Of a DNA stretch of 64,000 nucleotides, positions 38,303 to 47,545 are shown one piece after another. Every line of letters starts with the position of its first letter. Positions within the stretch are counted from its first letter, which is position 1. Where the stretch lies: the NCBI GenBank assembly GCA_019058295.1, contig JAHPZI010000002.1:92076-156075 (forward strand). The letters run 5' to 3'. A program made the translations under genes and the position numbers. The notes beneath the pieces are model-generated. The model saw nothing but the letters and a program-made list of their open reading frames with translations, made no database searches and had not been told where the DNA came from. The stretch is from Promethearchaeota archaeon. GTDB taxonomy: Archaea; Asgardarchaeota; Lokiarchaeia; Sigyniarchaeales; SOKP01.

Positions 38303-38321
38303 AAGTTGTATATTACAACTT
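38303..38321. promoter_or_regulatory. Inverted repeat between trmI and the coiled-coil gene
   Basis: AAGTTGTA, a TAT spacer, then TACAACTT: perfect 8-bp arms. It lies just upstream of a TATA-like element (TTTATAAATA near 38333) that would serve the rightward coiled-coil gene, ~40 nt before its ATG at 38362. Confidence 0.4.
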
Positions 38322-38361
38322 ATAAAATCTTGTTTATAAATACTCTTTAATGAACTAATCA

Positions 38362-39279
38362 ATGAGTAAAGAGAAAAGCTCTCGGATTCCTTACCTTTCT
38401 TTTAAAGAACTTCAAATTAAAATAGAAGATTTCAAAAATAAAAGAGATAACTTAAATCAAAAAACAAAAGATTATATTAATCGCATACAAGAAATTGAAT
38501 CTGAAATTATGGATTTGTTAAAAAGTGCTAGAGATGATTATAAACCAAAGCGAGATCATTGGAATAAAAAAGTAAAGCAATTAAAAAATAAAAAAATTGA
38601 ATATAAAAATCTTTTAGATAATCTCATTAAAGAGAAGAAAAATCATCAAAAAAAGTCAGGAGTTGGTAAAATTCCAAAACAATTTACGTCTATTAAGCAG
38701 CTAGAGCATAAGATCGATAATTTAGAGAGATTAATTGAAACTGAAAACCTAGAAATTAATGAAGAAAATGAAATTGTTGATAAAATCAGAGATTTAGAAA
38801 GAAAAAAACAAGAATTTATAATGGCAAAACAAAATACTGGCATTTATAAGATTGAGCGTAAGATTGAAATCGTTAAAATTAATCTAAATAAAATTTACGA
38901 ACAACTGAATAAATGGTCTCGAAAATCTCAAAAATATCATCTAAAAATGCTTGAACTATATGAGAAAGCCAATGAATTAAAAGAAAATAAGAAAAAAATT
39001 GAAGAAGAATTAATTAAAAATAAAAAAGCAGCGGATCGCTTTCATAATCAATATATAGAAGTTGTAAACCAAAAGAAGAAAAGAAATAAAAGTAGAAGCC
39101 CTTATAAACCAAGAAAAAAACCCAAGACTGTACATAAATCAAAAATCAGCAATGAAAATCAGCAAAAGCTTGAAAAAATAAAAGAAGCTAAATTAGCCAC
39201 CGCATTAGAAAAGCAAAAAGCAGGAAAAAAGTTAAATTTATTTGAAGCAAGACTAATTTTAGAACAATTAGATAAATAA
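38362..39279 (+). CDS. Archaeal coiled-coil protein (COG1340-like)
   Basis: 305 residues, almost entirely Lys/Glu-rich coiled coil (~12-240). A basic linker (RNKSRSPYKPRKKPK) and a short conserved C-terminal helix pair (LATALEKQKAGKKLNLFEARLILEQL) follow. The arrangement matches the archaeal COG1340 family of uncharacterised coiled-coil proteins, typically ~290 residues. A structural or scaffolding role is likely, possibly with nucleic acid through the basic linker. It is divergent from trmI, with an inverted repeat in the shared promoter. Confidence 0.75.
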   Translation: MSKEKSSRIPYLSFKELQIKIEDFKNKRDNLNQKTKDYINRIQEIESEIMDLLKSARDDYKPKRDHWNKKVKQLKNKKIEYKNLLDNLIKEKKNHQKKSGVGKIPKQFTSIKQLEHKIDNLERLIETENLEINEENEIVDKIRDLERKKQEFIMAKQNTGIYKIERKIEIVKINLNKIYEQLNKWSRKSQKYHLKMLELYEKANELKENKKKIEEELIKNKKAADRFHNQYIEVVNQKKKRNKSRSPYKPRKKPKTVHKSKISNENQQKLEKIKEAKLATALEKQKAGKKLNLFEARLILEQLDK

Positions 39280-39393
39280 TTTTTATCAATTGTATTTTAA
39301 ATTATAGAGATTAATTGTTGGTTTTAATAAAATTTTAATTTTAGACTATATTTAGTTATTCATCACTTTTCTTAAAATTAGATTTGATTAAAA

Positions 39394-40722
39394 TTGAGTA
39401 AGAAATTAGCAGAAATTCGATCAATATTAGAAGAACATCATGAAATGATTAAAAACGCAATCCCTCTTATTGCTTCGGAAAATGTTACAAGTCCAGCTGT
39501 TAATGAAGCAATCGTTTGTGATTTTTCGCATCGTTATGCAGAGGGGTGGCCTGGTCAAAGAGTCTATGCAGGGTGCGAATTTATTGATAAAATTGAAATA
39601 ATGTGTCAAGATTTGATGAAAGAATATTTTAAATGTAAATTTGCTGATGTGCGACCTGTTTCAGGAGTTATGGCGAATTTGGTATTATATAATGCTTTTA
39701 CTTCAAGAAATAATGGAAAAATGTGTGCAATGCCTATACCTAAAGGTGGTCATATCAGCCATGCACCTTATCAGGCCTCATCTGGGCGTTTTATATATGG
39801 AACCGCTGGAACTGTTCGAGGTTTAGATGTAAAATACTTAACTTTTGACGAGGAAAACATGAATATAGATCCTGATGGTTCAATAAAAGTTATAAAAGAA
39901 TTTAAACCAGAAATGATATTATTTGGGGCATCAGTTTTTCTATTTCCACATCCCGTAAAAGAATTAAGAGATGTCGCCAATGAAGTCGGAGCCTCGATTG
40001 GATATGATGGCGCTCATGTAGCTGGTTTAATAGGTTCTGGATATTTTCAAGATCCATTACGCGAGGGTGCTGATGCTGTAGCGTTATCATGCCATAAAAC
40101 CCTTCCAGGACCACAGACAGGGGCAGTCATTTCTGATAGAGTGGATTTAGTAGACGATTTAAAAAATGCTGCATTTCCAGCTCTATTTTCAAATCATCAT
40201 CTGCATAATGTAGCAGGATTAGCTGTAGCTCTGACTGAAATGCTTGAATTCGGGAAGGAGTACCATAAAAAGGTAATAGATAACGCAAAAGCATTTGCTC
40301 AAGCACTTAATGAGCAAGGGTTTAATGTTCTATGTGAACATCTCGGATTCACCGAATCACACCAAGTTGTTGTTGATATTGTGGAATTTAAGGATAAAGT
40401 TGGATTAGGTGGAGATATAGAAAGAATTCTGGAAAAAGCGAATATTATTATAAATCGTAATCTATTACCTTGGGATATTAGAGAAGGAAGACATTACATG
40501 AATCCTGGTGGTTTGCGATTAGGAACTTCTGAAGTCACCCGATTGGGGATGGGTAAAAGTGAAATGGTAGACATTGCTGAGTTCTTTAAGAAATTAATAG
40601 TTGATAAGAAAGACCCTAAAAAAATAAGGAATGAAATTGCCGAATTTCGTAAAGATTATCAAGAAGTAAAATATTGTTTTCAAAGTTCCAACAATGCTTA
40701 CGAGTATCTCAAATTCTATTAA
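39394..40722 (+). CDS. glyA: Serine hydroxymethyltransferase
   Basis: 442 residues starting at TTG. The PLP lysine sits in LSCHKTLPGPQTGAV, a variant of the usual TTTTHKTLRGPRGG. Other SHMT marks are PLIASENVTSP, GYDGAHVAGLI and the C-terminal MNPGGLRLGTSEVTRLG. It interconverts serine and glycine while moving a C1 unit to tetrahydropterin, linking amino acids to the MetVF pathway. The changed active-site loop suggests an archaeal branch; preference for folate or methanopterin is not decided by sequence. Confidence 0.92.
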   Translation: MSKKLAEIRSILEEHHEMIKNAIPLIASENVTSPAVNEAIVCDFSHRYAEGWPGQRVYAGCEFIDKIEIMCQDLMKEYFKCKFADVRPVSGVMANLVLYNAFTSRNNGKMCAMPIPKGGHISHAPYQASSGRFIYGTAGTVRGLDVKYLTFDEENMNIDPDGSIKVIKEFKPEMILFGASVFLFPHPVKELRDVANEVGASIGYDGAHVAGLIGSGYFQDPLREGADAVALSCHKTLPGPQTGAVISDRVDLVDDLKNAAFPALFSNHHLHNVAGLAVALTEMLEFGKEYHKKVIDNAKAFAQALNEQGFNVLCEHLGFTESHQVVVDIVEFKDKVGLGGDIERILEKANIIINRNLLPWDIREGRHYMNPGGLRLGTSEVTRLGMGKSEMVDIAEFFKKLIVDKKDPKKIRNEIAEFRKDYQEVKYCFQSSNNAYEYLKFY

Positions 40723-40819
40723 TTATTTAAACTCGTTTTTTCACCTAACAACAGTAAAATTTATCTTATATTAGATATTTTTATCTATATTCTACTTATT
40801 ATATTTTAAAACGCTTATT

Positions 40820-41656
40820 ATGAATCTCGAAGTTCTTGAAAAAAATGAACAGAAATTAATTTTTGTAATTGAAGATGTCACCATAGAAATGGCAAATGCT
40901 ATACGACGGATTATCTTGACCGAAATACCAGTCTTCGCAATTGAAGAGGTGATAATTTTGAAAAATGATAGCCCTCTCTACGATGAAATCGTTGCTCATC
41001 GGTTAGGTATGATCCCACTAAAAACAAATCTTGAGAATTATAATCTACCACGAGACTGCGATTGTGGTGGCTTTGGATGTCCATTATGTCAAGTGTCCTT
41101 AACTTGTGAAGTGAACAATGATATAAATAAACCTTTAGTTGTTTATTCAGGAGATTTGAATTCAAACGACCCTAATATTGTCCCTACACATGATAAAATC
41201 CCAATTTTAAAAATTGATAAAGATAGTAAAATCATTATAGAATGTTATGCGATTTTAGGTTTAGCTAAGGATCATGTGAAGTTTTCAGCGGTTTCAAATT
41301 GCTTCTATCGCTATTATCCTGTGATTGATTTTGATGAAAGTAAAATTAAGGATTTAGAAGAAAAGACCCTTATCTTTAAAATGTGTCCAGTAAATCTATT
41401 CGAGCTTGCGAATAATAAATTAGAATTAAAGGAAGATTATTGGAAAACTTGTACTCTATGTAGAGCATGTGAACGAGCGAGCGAGGGTAAAATCAAAGTA
41501 ACTACTCAGAAGGATAAATATATATTTTTTATTGAGACCGATGGTGTCCTTCCTTTTGAAGTGCTTATCAAGAAAACTTTTGAATTATTTAATGAGAAAA
41601 TTGACGAGTTTATTACTAAGCTCGAAGAAATCGAGATTTTATCAAAAATTTATTAA
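40820..41656 (+). CDS. rpoD: DNA-directed RNA polymerase subunit D (Rpb3/RpoA-like)
   Basis: 278 residues. The alpha-like dimerisation domain carries IEDVTIEMANAIRRIILTEIP. An Rpb3-like zinc loop (CDCGGFGCPLC, about residues 72-83) is present. The inserted domain has a Cys in MCPVN followed by CTLCRAC, the four-Cys set that binds a [4Fe-4S] cluster in some archaeal D subunits. It pairs with subunit L to start polymerase assembly. It heads the cluster rpoD-rpl18e-rpl13-rps9, the conserved archaeal order. Confidence 0.95.
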   Translation: MNLEVLEKNEQKLIFVIEDVTIEMANAIRRIILTEIPVFAIEEVIILKNDSPLYDEIVAHRLGMIPLKTNLENYNLPRDCDCGGFGCPLCQVSLTCEVNNDINKPLVVYSGDLNSNDPNIVPTHDKIPILKIDKDSKIIIECYAILGLAKDHVKFSAVSNCFYRYYPVIDFDESKIKDLEEKTLIFKMCPVNLFELANNKLELKEDYWKTCTLCRACERASEGKIKVTTQKDKYIFFIETDGVLPFEVLIKKTFELFNEKIDEFITKLEEIEILSKIY

Positions 41657-41715
41657 ATTATTAAATACTTAAAGATTTAATTTTTAGAATTAAAATTAAC
41701 AGTAATTATCTACTC

Positions 41716-42069
41716 ATGTCAAAAGTTACCGGCCCATCGAATTATTATCATCGTAAACTAATTCGCGATCTATGGAAAACTAAAAGAAGAATCTGGAAAA
41801 AACTTTCAAAGAAATTATCTGGACCGCGAAGAAACCAAGTTGAGGCCAATATTTATCGTATTAATAAAAAAACCAAGAATAACGATGTTATAGTAGTTCC
41901 TGGTAAAATACTAGGATTAGGAGAATTAAACCATAAGCTAACAATAGCTTGTTTAACGTTTTCAAAATCAGCAAAAAAAAAAATTGAGGCTTCAGGGAGT
42001 AAATTAATCTCAATTGAGGAATTACTTGAACAAAATCCAAAAGGGGAAAATATAAAAGTTTTTTACTGA
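41716..42069 (+). CDS. rpl18e: Ribosomal protein L18e
   Basis: 117 residues, full archaeal length. It shows VVPGKILGLGELNHKLTIA, the family core with the KLTIA strand, and AKKKIEASGSKLISIEELL. It is part of the large subunit. It follows rpoD by 59 nt and precedes L13 by 35 nt on the same strand. Confidence 0.95.
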   Translation: MSKVTGPSNYYHRKLIRDLWKTKRRIWKKLSKKLSGPRRNQVEANIYRINKKTKNNDVIVVPGKILGLGELNHKLTIACLTFSKSAKKKIEASGSKLISIEELLEQNPKGENIKVFY

Positions 42070-42104
42070 AAAGTCAAGAAAAGCAAAAAAATAAGGTTAA
42101 TTTA

Positions 42105-42575
42105 ATGCTAGAATACACAATTTTGGATGCAAAAGATAAAATATTGGGGAGATTTTGTAGCCAAATAGCTAAGAGAGCGTTATTGGGAGAGAGGATTGTA
42201 ATTATTAATGCGAAGGATGCAATTATTAGCGGTAATAAAAAAAACATTCATGAAAAGTATTTAGCGAAGCTAAACATTAGTACTGCGACAAATCCAACTC
42301 GAGGACCATTTTGGCCAAGACGTCCGGACACTTTTATGAGAAAAGTTATTAAACAAATGCTTCCTCGAAAGAAATTACGAGGCAAAGAAGCAATAAGGAG
42401 AGTTCATGTTTATATTTCAGAAATTCCTGAGCGTTTTAAAGATAGATATCAAAAATTAACTCCTGGAGATATATCACATGTTGATAAAACACGCTTATCA
42501 TATTATAATAAATATATCACATTGGAAAATCTTTGTTTAAGAATTGGATGGAGAAAAAGAAAAATTGAGGCCTAA
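42105..42575 (+). CDS. rpl13: Ribosomal protein L13
   Basis: 156 residues. ILDAKDKILGRFCSQIAKR and VIINAKDAIISGNK are the L13 N-terminal core. MLPRKKLRGKEAIRRVHVY is the conserved rRNA-binding segment. It ends 2 nt before rps9. Confidence 0.95.
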   Translation: MLEYTILDAKDKILGRFCSQIAKRALLGERIVIINAKDAIISGNKKNIHEKYLAKLNISTATNPTRGPFWPRRPDTFMRKVIKQMLPRKKLRGKEAIRRVHVYISEIPERFKDRYQKLTPGDISHVDKTRLSYYNKYITLENLCLRIGWRKRKIEA

Positions 42576-42577
42576 AT

Positions 42578-42994
42578 ATGTCTGAAAAAACTAAAGTAAT
42601 ACAATCGTCGGGAAAGAGAAAATCAGCTATTGCAAGGGCGGTTCTAAGGTATCCAGCAAAGGGTCAAATAAAAATTAACAAAATTCCTTTAGAATTGTAC
42701 GAACCAGAAATCCAAAGAGAAAGAATAAAAGAAATCATTGAAGTTGCAAATCATGAAAAACTATCGAAGTGTGATATTAAAATTCAAGTTCGTGGTGGAG
42801 GAAAGATGGGACAGACAGAGGCAGTCAGAATTGCGATGGCTAAAGCTATATATAAGTTTATAAAAACAAAAACTATAGAGCGCTTATTTAGGGATTATGA
42901 TGACTCACTTTTAAGTGGCGATTCCAGGAGAACTGAACCAAAAAAGTTTGGAGGCAAAAAAGCACGGGCACGACGTCAAAAATCGTTCAGATAA
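42578..42994 (+). CDS. rps9: Ribosomal protein S9
   Basis: 138 residues. The N-terminal SSGKRKSAIARAVLRYPAKG and the RGGGKMGQTEAVRIAMAKA core are typical of archaeal/eukaryotic S9 (uS9). The basic C-terminal tail ends in Arg (RARRQKSFR) and reaches the decoding site. rpoN and rpoK, which often follow in archaea, are not here; the next gene is aroA on the other strand. Confidence 0.96.
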   Translation: MSEKTKVIQSSGKRKSAIARAVLRYPAKGQIKINKIPLELYEPEIQRERIKEIIEVANHEKLSKCDIKIQVRGGGKMGQTEAVRIAMAKAIYKFIKTKTIERLFRDYDDSLLSGDSRRTEPKKFGGKKARARRQKSFR

Positions 42995-43053
42995 TAACTT
43001 TATTTTGATTGGAGCTAATATTTATTAGCGAAACTGTATTTAAAATATTTTAA

Positions 43054-44361
43054 TTAACTAATTTTTACACCTAATTTTTTTAGATCCTTGATAAACGAGG
43101 GATATGAATCATTGATAATATCCATTTTCTCAATTTTCGAATTATCATTTGCAAACAAAGCAGCAACACAACACGCCATAGCTACTCTATGATCGTTGGC
43201 ATGATTAAATAAAGCTCCATTTAATGTTTGGGTATGATATATAGTTAATTTTTCTTGTTTTTCCTTGATTTTAATGCCCATTTTTGCTAATTCTCTTGCC
43301 ATTGCTGAAATTCTATCAGTTTCCTTTAATCTCAAATTTGAAGCGTTGTAAAGTGTTGTTTTTCCATCAGCAAAAGCACCTACTACAGATAGTATAGGAA
43401 ATAAATCGGGAATTTCACTACAATCAATATTTCTACCTTGTAATGTAGTGCCTCCTTTAACAATGATTTGATTTTTTACTTCGTTAATTTCAATATCTGC
43501 TCCCATATCACATAAAATTTCGATTATTCTTTTATCTCCTTGTGGATTTTGAACATCTAAGTTTTTTATGACTACCCTGGATTCTTCCGATGATAATACT
43601 GTTGCAGTAATAATAAATGCAGCAGAAGAAAAATCTCCTGGAATCGTATAAATTTGTGGTCTATATCTTTGATTGCCTAAAATAAAATATTTTCCTATTT
43701 TTTGTTCGTTTAATTCTTCATAAATATTGATACCGAAAGAGTTTAATATGTCTAACGTGATTTTTATATAAGGATATGATAATAAAGGAGTTGTAACCTC
43801 AATTTCAATAAATTCTTTATTATCACATTTTAATAAAGGACTAATTATTAACAATGCCGTAATAAATTGCGAGCTAATATCTCCTTGAATTTTAACTGTA
43901 TTACATTGAAAGTTTTTCCGTTCAATGTGGAGGATTTCTTCCTTTAATTCATATTCTCCGCCTAAACATTTTAAAGCTTCCAATAATGGAATAATAGGAC
44001 GGTTTCTTTTCAAAAATTCCCCTTCTAAAGATAAACCTTCTTTTACAAAAAAACTTAATGCGCTAAAAATTCTTAAAGATGTACCTGAATTCTTACAATC
44101 GATGGACTTATTTATCGATTTAAAGGAATCTGCGGTTTTTTCGACGATGTAAGAATTTTCATCCTCTTTTAAAATGGTTATACCTAATAATTTTAAAATA
44201 TTAATTGTCACCTCAACATCTCCAGTGACTAAAGGATTTTTAATTACTGAGACACCATCAGCTAAACTTGCTACAATAAAAGCTCTGTGAGAATAGCTTT
44301 TAGAAGGGGGGGCAATTATTTCCCCATTTAACTTAGTAATCGGTTTTATTGTTATATCCAT
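43054..44361 (-). CDS. aroA: 3-phosphoshikimate 1-carboxyvinyltransferase (EPSP synthase)
   Basis: 435 residues. PPSKSYSHRAFIVASLA at the N-terminus and NSGTSLRIFSALSFF are substrate-binding signatures, with LKETDRISAMARELAKMG and NDHRVAMACCVAAL in the second half. It transfers enolpyruvyl from PEP to shikimate-3-phosphate. It is divergent from aroC across an 82-bp AT-rich promoter region, so the last two steps of chorismate synthesis could be co-controlled. No other shikimate gene is in the window. Confidence 0.95.
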   Translation of the reverse strand: MDITIKPITKLNGEIIAPPSKSYSHRAFIVASLADGVSVIKNPLVTGDVEVTINILKLLGITILKEDENSYIVEKTADSFKSINKSIDCKNSGTSLRIFSALSFFVKEGLSLEGEFLKRNRPIIPLLEALKCLGGEYELKEEILHIERKNFQCNTVKIQGDISSQFITALLIISPLLKCDNKEFIEIEVTTPLLSYPYIKITLDILNSFGINIYEELNEQKIGKYFILGNQRYRPQIYTIPGDFSSAAFIITATVLSSEESRVVIKNLDVQNPQGDKRIIEILCDMGADIEINEVKNQIIVKGGTTLQGRNIDCSEIPDLFPILSVVGAFADGKTTLYNASNLRLKETDRISAMARELAKMGIKIKEKQEKLTIYHTQTLNGALFNHANDHRVAMACCVAALFANDNSKIEKMDIINDSYPSFIKDLKKLGVKIS

Positions 44362-44443
44362 TAAATAATTAATAGGATATTAATAGATATAATATTAATT
44401 AATTTAATATGTAGGATTATAATATTTAGTAATCTATAAAAAA

Positions 44444-45562
44444 GTGAAAAATTTGGCTGACAATACTTTTGGTAAGATCTTCAAAATAACTTCATTTGGA
44501 GAAAGTCATGGAGATTTGGTTGGCATTATCGTTGACGGAGTTCCTGCTGGATTGAAAGTAGATGCAGATTTTATTCAAAGTGAGCTTGATAAAAGAAAGC
44601 CTGGACAATCAGGATTAACAACATCTCGCTTAGAATCTGATAAGGTGCAAATATTATCAGGAATATTTAAAAATAAGACAACTGGAGCACCAATTTGTTT
44701 AATTATTAGAAATAAAGATATTGATTCGTCAAAATATGAAGTATTTAAAAATTTTTTAAGACCTTCTCAAGTTGATTACTCTGCTTTGAAAAAATTTGGA
44801 GGTTTTGCAGATTATAGAGGATCTGGTAGATTTTCAGGCCGAATCACCGCAAGTTTTGTAATGGCTGGAGCTATTGCGAAACAGATTTTAAAAAAATCTA
44901 ATATTACGGTATTTGCCTACACAAAAAGTATTGGAGACGTAGTAGATGATGAATCATATATTATGGATGATCTTGAAAAATATATCCAATTGAGAGAAAA
45001 ATCAAGTGTAAGGGCTCTAAATGCTGAAAAATCCAAATTAATGGAAAAAATAATAGAAGACGTTAAAATTCAAAAAGATTCTATCGGCGGAACTATAAGA
45101 TGTATCGTAAATAATTTTCCAGAAGGCATTGGTGGTCCCGTTTTTAATAGTATCGAATCTAATATAAGCAAAGGGATTTTTTCCATACCTGCGATAAAAG
45201 CAATTGAATTCGGTGCAGGTTTTAAAGCGGCAAAAATGAAAGGATCTGAGCATAATGATCCATGGATCGTGAAAGATGGAAAAATTCAAACAACTAAAAA
45301 CGATGCTGGAGGAATAATCGGCGGGATTTCAACAGGTATGCCTATAGAGTTTGCTGTCGCAGTTAAACCGACAGCTACAATTGGGAAGCCCCAGAAAACA
45401 GTTAATATTGAAACTTTAGAAAATGTAGAAATTGAACTTAGAGGTAGACATGACCCATGTATTGTTCCGAGAGCCGTGGTAGTTGTTGAAGCCATGGCAG
45501 CTATAGTATTATTAGATCATTTATTATTAGAAGGAAAAGTTCCATCGGTATTAGAATCTTAA
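44444..45562 (+). CDS. aroC: Chorismate synthase
   Basis: 372 residues from GTG at 44444. Starting at the TTG at 44453 would give the more usual MADNTFGK N-terminus. Family signatures are TSFGESHGDLVG, the Arg-rich SGRFSGRITASFV and RGRHDPCIVPRAVVV. It converts EPSP to chorismate and needs reduced FMN. It is divergently paired with aroA. Confidence 0.95.
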   Translation: MKNLADNTFGKIFKITSFGESHGDLVGIIVDGVPAGLKVDADFIQSELDKRKPGQSGLTTSRLESDKVQILSGIFKNKTTGAPICLIIRNKDIDSSKYEVFKNFLRPSQVDYSALKKFGGFADYRGSGRFSGRITASFVMAGAIAKQILKKSNITVFAYTKSIGDVVDDESYIMDDLEKYIQLREKSSVRALNAEKSKLMEKIIEDVKIQKDSIGGTIRCIVNNFPEGIGGPVFNSIESNISKGIFSIPAIKAIEFGAGFKAAKMKGSEHNDPWIVKDGKIQTTKNDAGGIIGGISTGMPIEFAVAVKPTATIGKPQKTVNIETLENVEIELRGRHDPCIVPRAVVVVEAMAAIVLLDHLLLEGKVPSVLES

Positions 45563-45684
45563 AAATCTAATATTATTATTTAGATTTGCATAAGAATCAA
45601 TTTATAATTTTAAAAAGCTTTATTATAAATTCAGTACATAAATTATATTATTGTTCAAAATTTAATTTTGGATTGTTAAATAAA

Positions 45685-45918
45685 ATGAGTAAAAAAATCG
45701 ACACTTCGGAAGATTTTATAAAATTTTATAAAAAAAAAGCAGAAAATCTCTTAACCTTAGTTGATAACCATTATTTAAATAAAGAATATCGAAAATGTCT
45801 TGAATTATTAAATCAAGCTTATTCAATGTATCAAAAAGGTCACTATACAGAAGAGGCTGAAAAAGTCAAGCAGAGATTTGATGAAATTAAAGAAACACAT
45901 TTCAAAAAAAAGGATTAA
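45685..45918 (+). CDS. Small TPR-like hypothetical protein
   Basis: 77 residues from the ATG at 45685. The longer frame from 45586 adds a Lys/Phe-rich stretch that looks like non-coding leader. The helix pair YRKCLELLNQAYSMYQKGHYTEEAEKV resembles one tetratricopeptide motif. Too short to name. It is convergent with the Mut7-C gene, 5 nt apart. Confidence 0.5.
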   Translation: MSKKIDTSEDFIKFYKKKAENLLTLVDNHYLNKEYRKCLELLNQAYSMYQKGHYTEEAEKVKQRFDEIKETHFKKKD

Positions 45919-45923
45919 TCAAC

Positions 45924-46412
45924 TCAAATATTCATTTTCTTTAATTTATTAACGATGTTTTCTATATGAGTTCCTTTCCAATATATTTTCTTACAGTTTG
46001 AATTAGTACATTGATAGAAATCATCGTTATACTTAAAAGTTTCTGGCTCAACCAAATTTTTAATTGAATTTTTATCATCTACTCCTGTCAACTCGAAATT
46101 GCATTTTGAACATCTCGCTTTTTTCATCTTAAAATTATAACTTAAATCAAGTTTCATTTTAAGTTGTTTTAGGTAGTTATACACACCTTCACCTTCTAGT
46201 AAAATACTTTTGTCTCTGATTTTTTTATGGAATAAATAATCTTTTGTTATGATGATCCGGTTGTTTTTCTCAGCATATTCTAATAACTTATCATCTGAAA
46301 CGGGATTAATTTGAAAATAATCTTCTAAATCGTTAGCATAAACAGTATCATATCCAAATATTCGAAGAAATCTAGTAAGCCTTCCAAACATTGCGTCTGT
46401 AACGAACTTCAT
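45924..46412 (-). CDS. Mut7-C RNase-fold (PIN-like) protein with zinc ribbon
   Basis: 162 residues. The N-terminus MKFVTDAMFGRLTRFLRIFGYDT is the Mut7-C hallmark, with the first acidic active-site residue at Asp6 and further acidic residues in VSDDKLLEYA and IITKDY. The C-terminal half has a zinc ribbon (CSKCNFEL and CTNSNCKKIYWKGTH). Proteins of this COG1656 group are predicted nucleases, possibly acting on RNA. It stands alone on the minus strand. Confidence 0.85.
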   Translation of the reverse strand: MKFVTDAMFGRLTRFLRIFGYDTVYANDLEDYFQINPVSDDKLLEYAEKNNRIIITKDYLFHKKIRDKSILLEGEGVYNYLKQLKMKLDLSYNFKMKKARCSKCNFELTGVDDKNSIKNLVEPETFKYNDDFYQCTNSNCKKIYWKGTHIENIVNKLKKMNI

Positions 46413-46489
46413 TTCTATAAATATTAATGTTCATTATATAAAATATATAACAGATTATTTAATGAACTAAGAAATGGTGTTTAGTTGAT

Positions 46490-47026
46490 TTGGAAATAAA
46501 TGAATTAATGGAAAAAGCCGTTAAATTCCACGGGCATTATTGTCCCGGCGTAGCCTTAGGCGTTTTAGTATCTAAATATATCTTAGAGCATGGTAATGAT
46601 TTTTCTATTGATGAAGAATTGGTTGCTGTCGTTGAAAATGATAATTGTAGCGTTGATGCAATACAAGCCTTGCTTGGAACTACGTTTGGAAAGGGGAATT
46701 TCATTCATTTGGATTATGGAAAAAATAATTATACGTTTTATAATCGAACAAATAAAAAAGCTGTAAAACTCTCATTAAAAAGTAGTGGTTTTGGAAATCA
46801 TAATTTAACAAAAAATGAGCGTATAGAAGGATTATTAAAATCTAACCCTGAGGATATTTTTAAGATTCGAGAAGTTGAATTTAATCCTCCTGAGAAAGCT
46901 CAAATACATGATTCAATAATATGCGAAAAATGTGGAGAACCTACAATGGCAATTAGAATACAAGAATATGAGGGAAAAAAGCTATGTATTCCTTGTCATG
47001 AAAAGATTAAAAAAATAACAATATAA
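46490..47026 (+). CDS. FmdE-like protein (formylmethanofuran dehydrogenase subunit E family)
   Basis: 178 residues starting at TTG (an in-frame ATG lies six codons in). It has the FmdE motif KFHGHYCPGVALGVL and the Cys-containing VENDNCSVDAIQALLGTTFGKGN. A C-terminal zinc finger (CEKCGEPT and CIPCHEKI) follows, as in many stand-alone FwdE-like proteins. Its role outside formylmethanofuran dehydrogenase is uncertain; metal or molybdopterin handling has been proposed for the family. No fwdABCD genes are nearby. Confidence 0.85.
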   Translation: MEINELMEKAVKFHGHYCPGVALGVLVSKYILEHGNDFSIDEELVAVVENDNCSVDAIQALLGTTFGKGNFIHLDYGKNNYTFYNRTNKKAVKLSLKSSGFGNHNLTKNERIEGLLKSNPEDIFKIREVEFNPPEKAQIHDSIICEKCGEPTMAIRIQEYEGKKLCIPCHEKIKKITI

Positions 47027-47075
47027 TTATAAAATTAAATATTTTAGTTTGTGTTATTTGTAAAAACTTTGTATA

Positions 47076-47519
47076 ATGATAATACGAGAATTTTCTGAGC
47101 AAGATATTGACGAAATTACTTCTTTAATGAAAAAACTCTGTTTAATGAAAGGGCAAGAATTTGATGAAAAGAGATGGAGGGCTAGCCTAGAAAAACAAAT
47201 GAAACGGGATTCAAATACGGGGGTTATTGTTGCTTTTGATAAAGATATGAATCAAATTCTTGGAATGGGGCATTGTTCAGTTAGAAATTCGGATAGAGGC
47301 TTTCGATTCGGATATATTTCCAACTTAATAGTTAAAGAAGAAAGGAGAAGAACTGGTATTGGAGAAAAAATAATGCAGCATATTATAGATTTTTTTAAAA
47401 AAAATCATATTCAATCTATTAGATTAGCTTTAAAAACTAATTTTGATAAAGGAGCTCAAACTTTATTTACAAAACTAGGTTTTACTGAAATTTTTAAAAT
47501 TTACGAATTACAGATATGA
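47076..47519 (+). CDS. GNAT-family N-acetyltransferase
   Basis: 147 residues. The GNAT fold is evident, with the acetyl-CoA-binding loop KEERRRTGIGEKIM and the conserved C-terminal TLFTKLGFTEIFKIYEL. The acceptor is unknown. It has its own start 49 nt after the FmdE-like gene and 26 nt before the polynucleotide kinase-like gene, so these may be one transcript. Confidence 0.85.
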   Translation: MIIREFSEQDIDEITSLMKKLCLMKGQEFDEKRWRASLEKQMKRDSNTGVIVAFDKDMNQILGMGHCSVRNSDRGFRFGYISNLIVKEERRRTGIGEKIMQHIIDFFKKNHIQSIRLALKTNFDKGAQTLFTKLGFTEIFKIYELQI

Positions 47520-47545
47520 ATTATAAGTAGTAAGATGAATATAAT

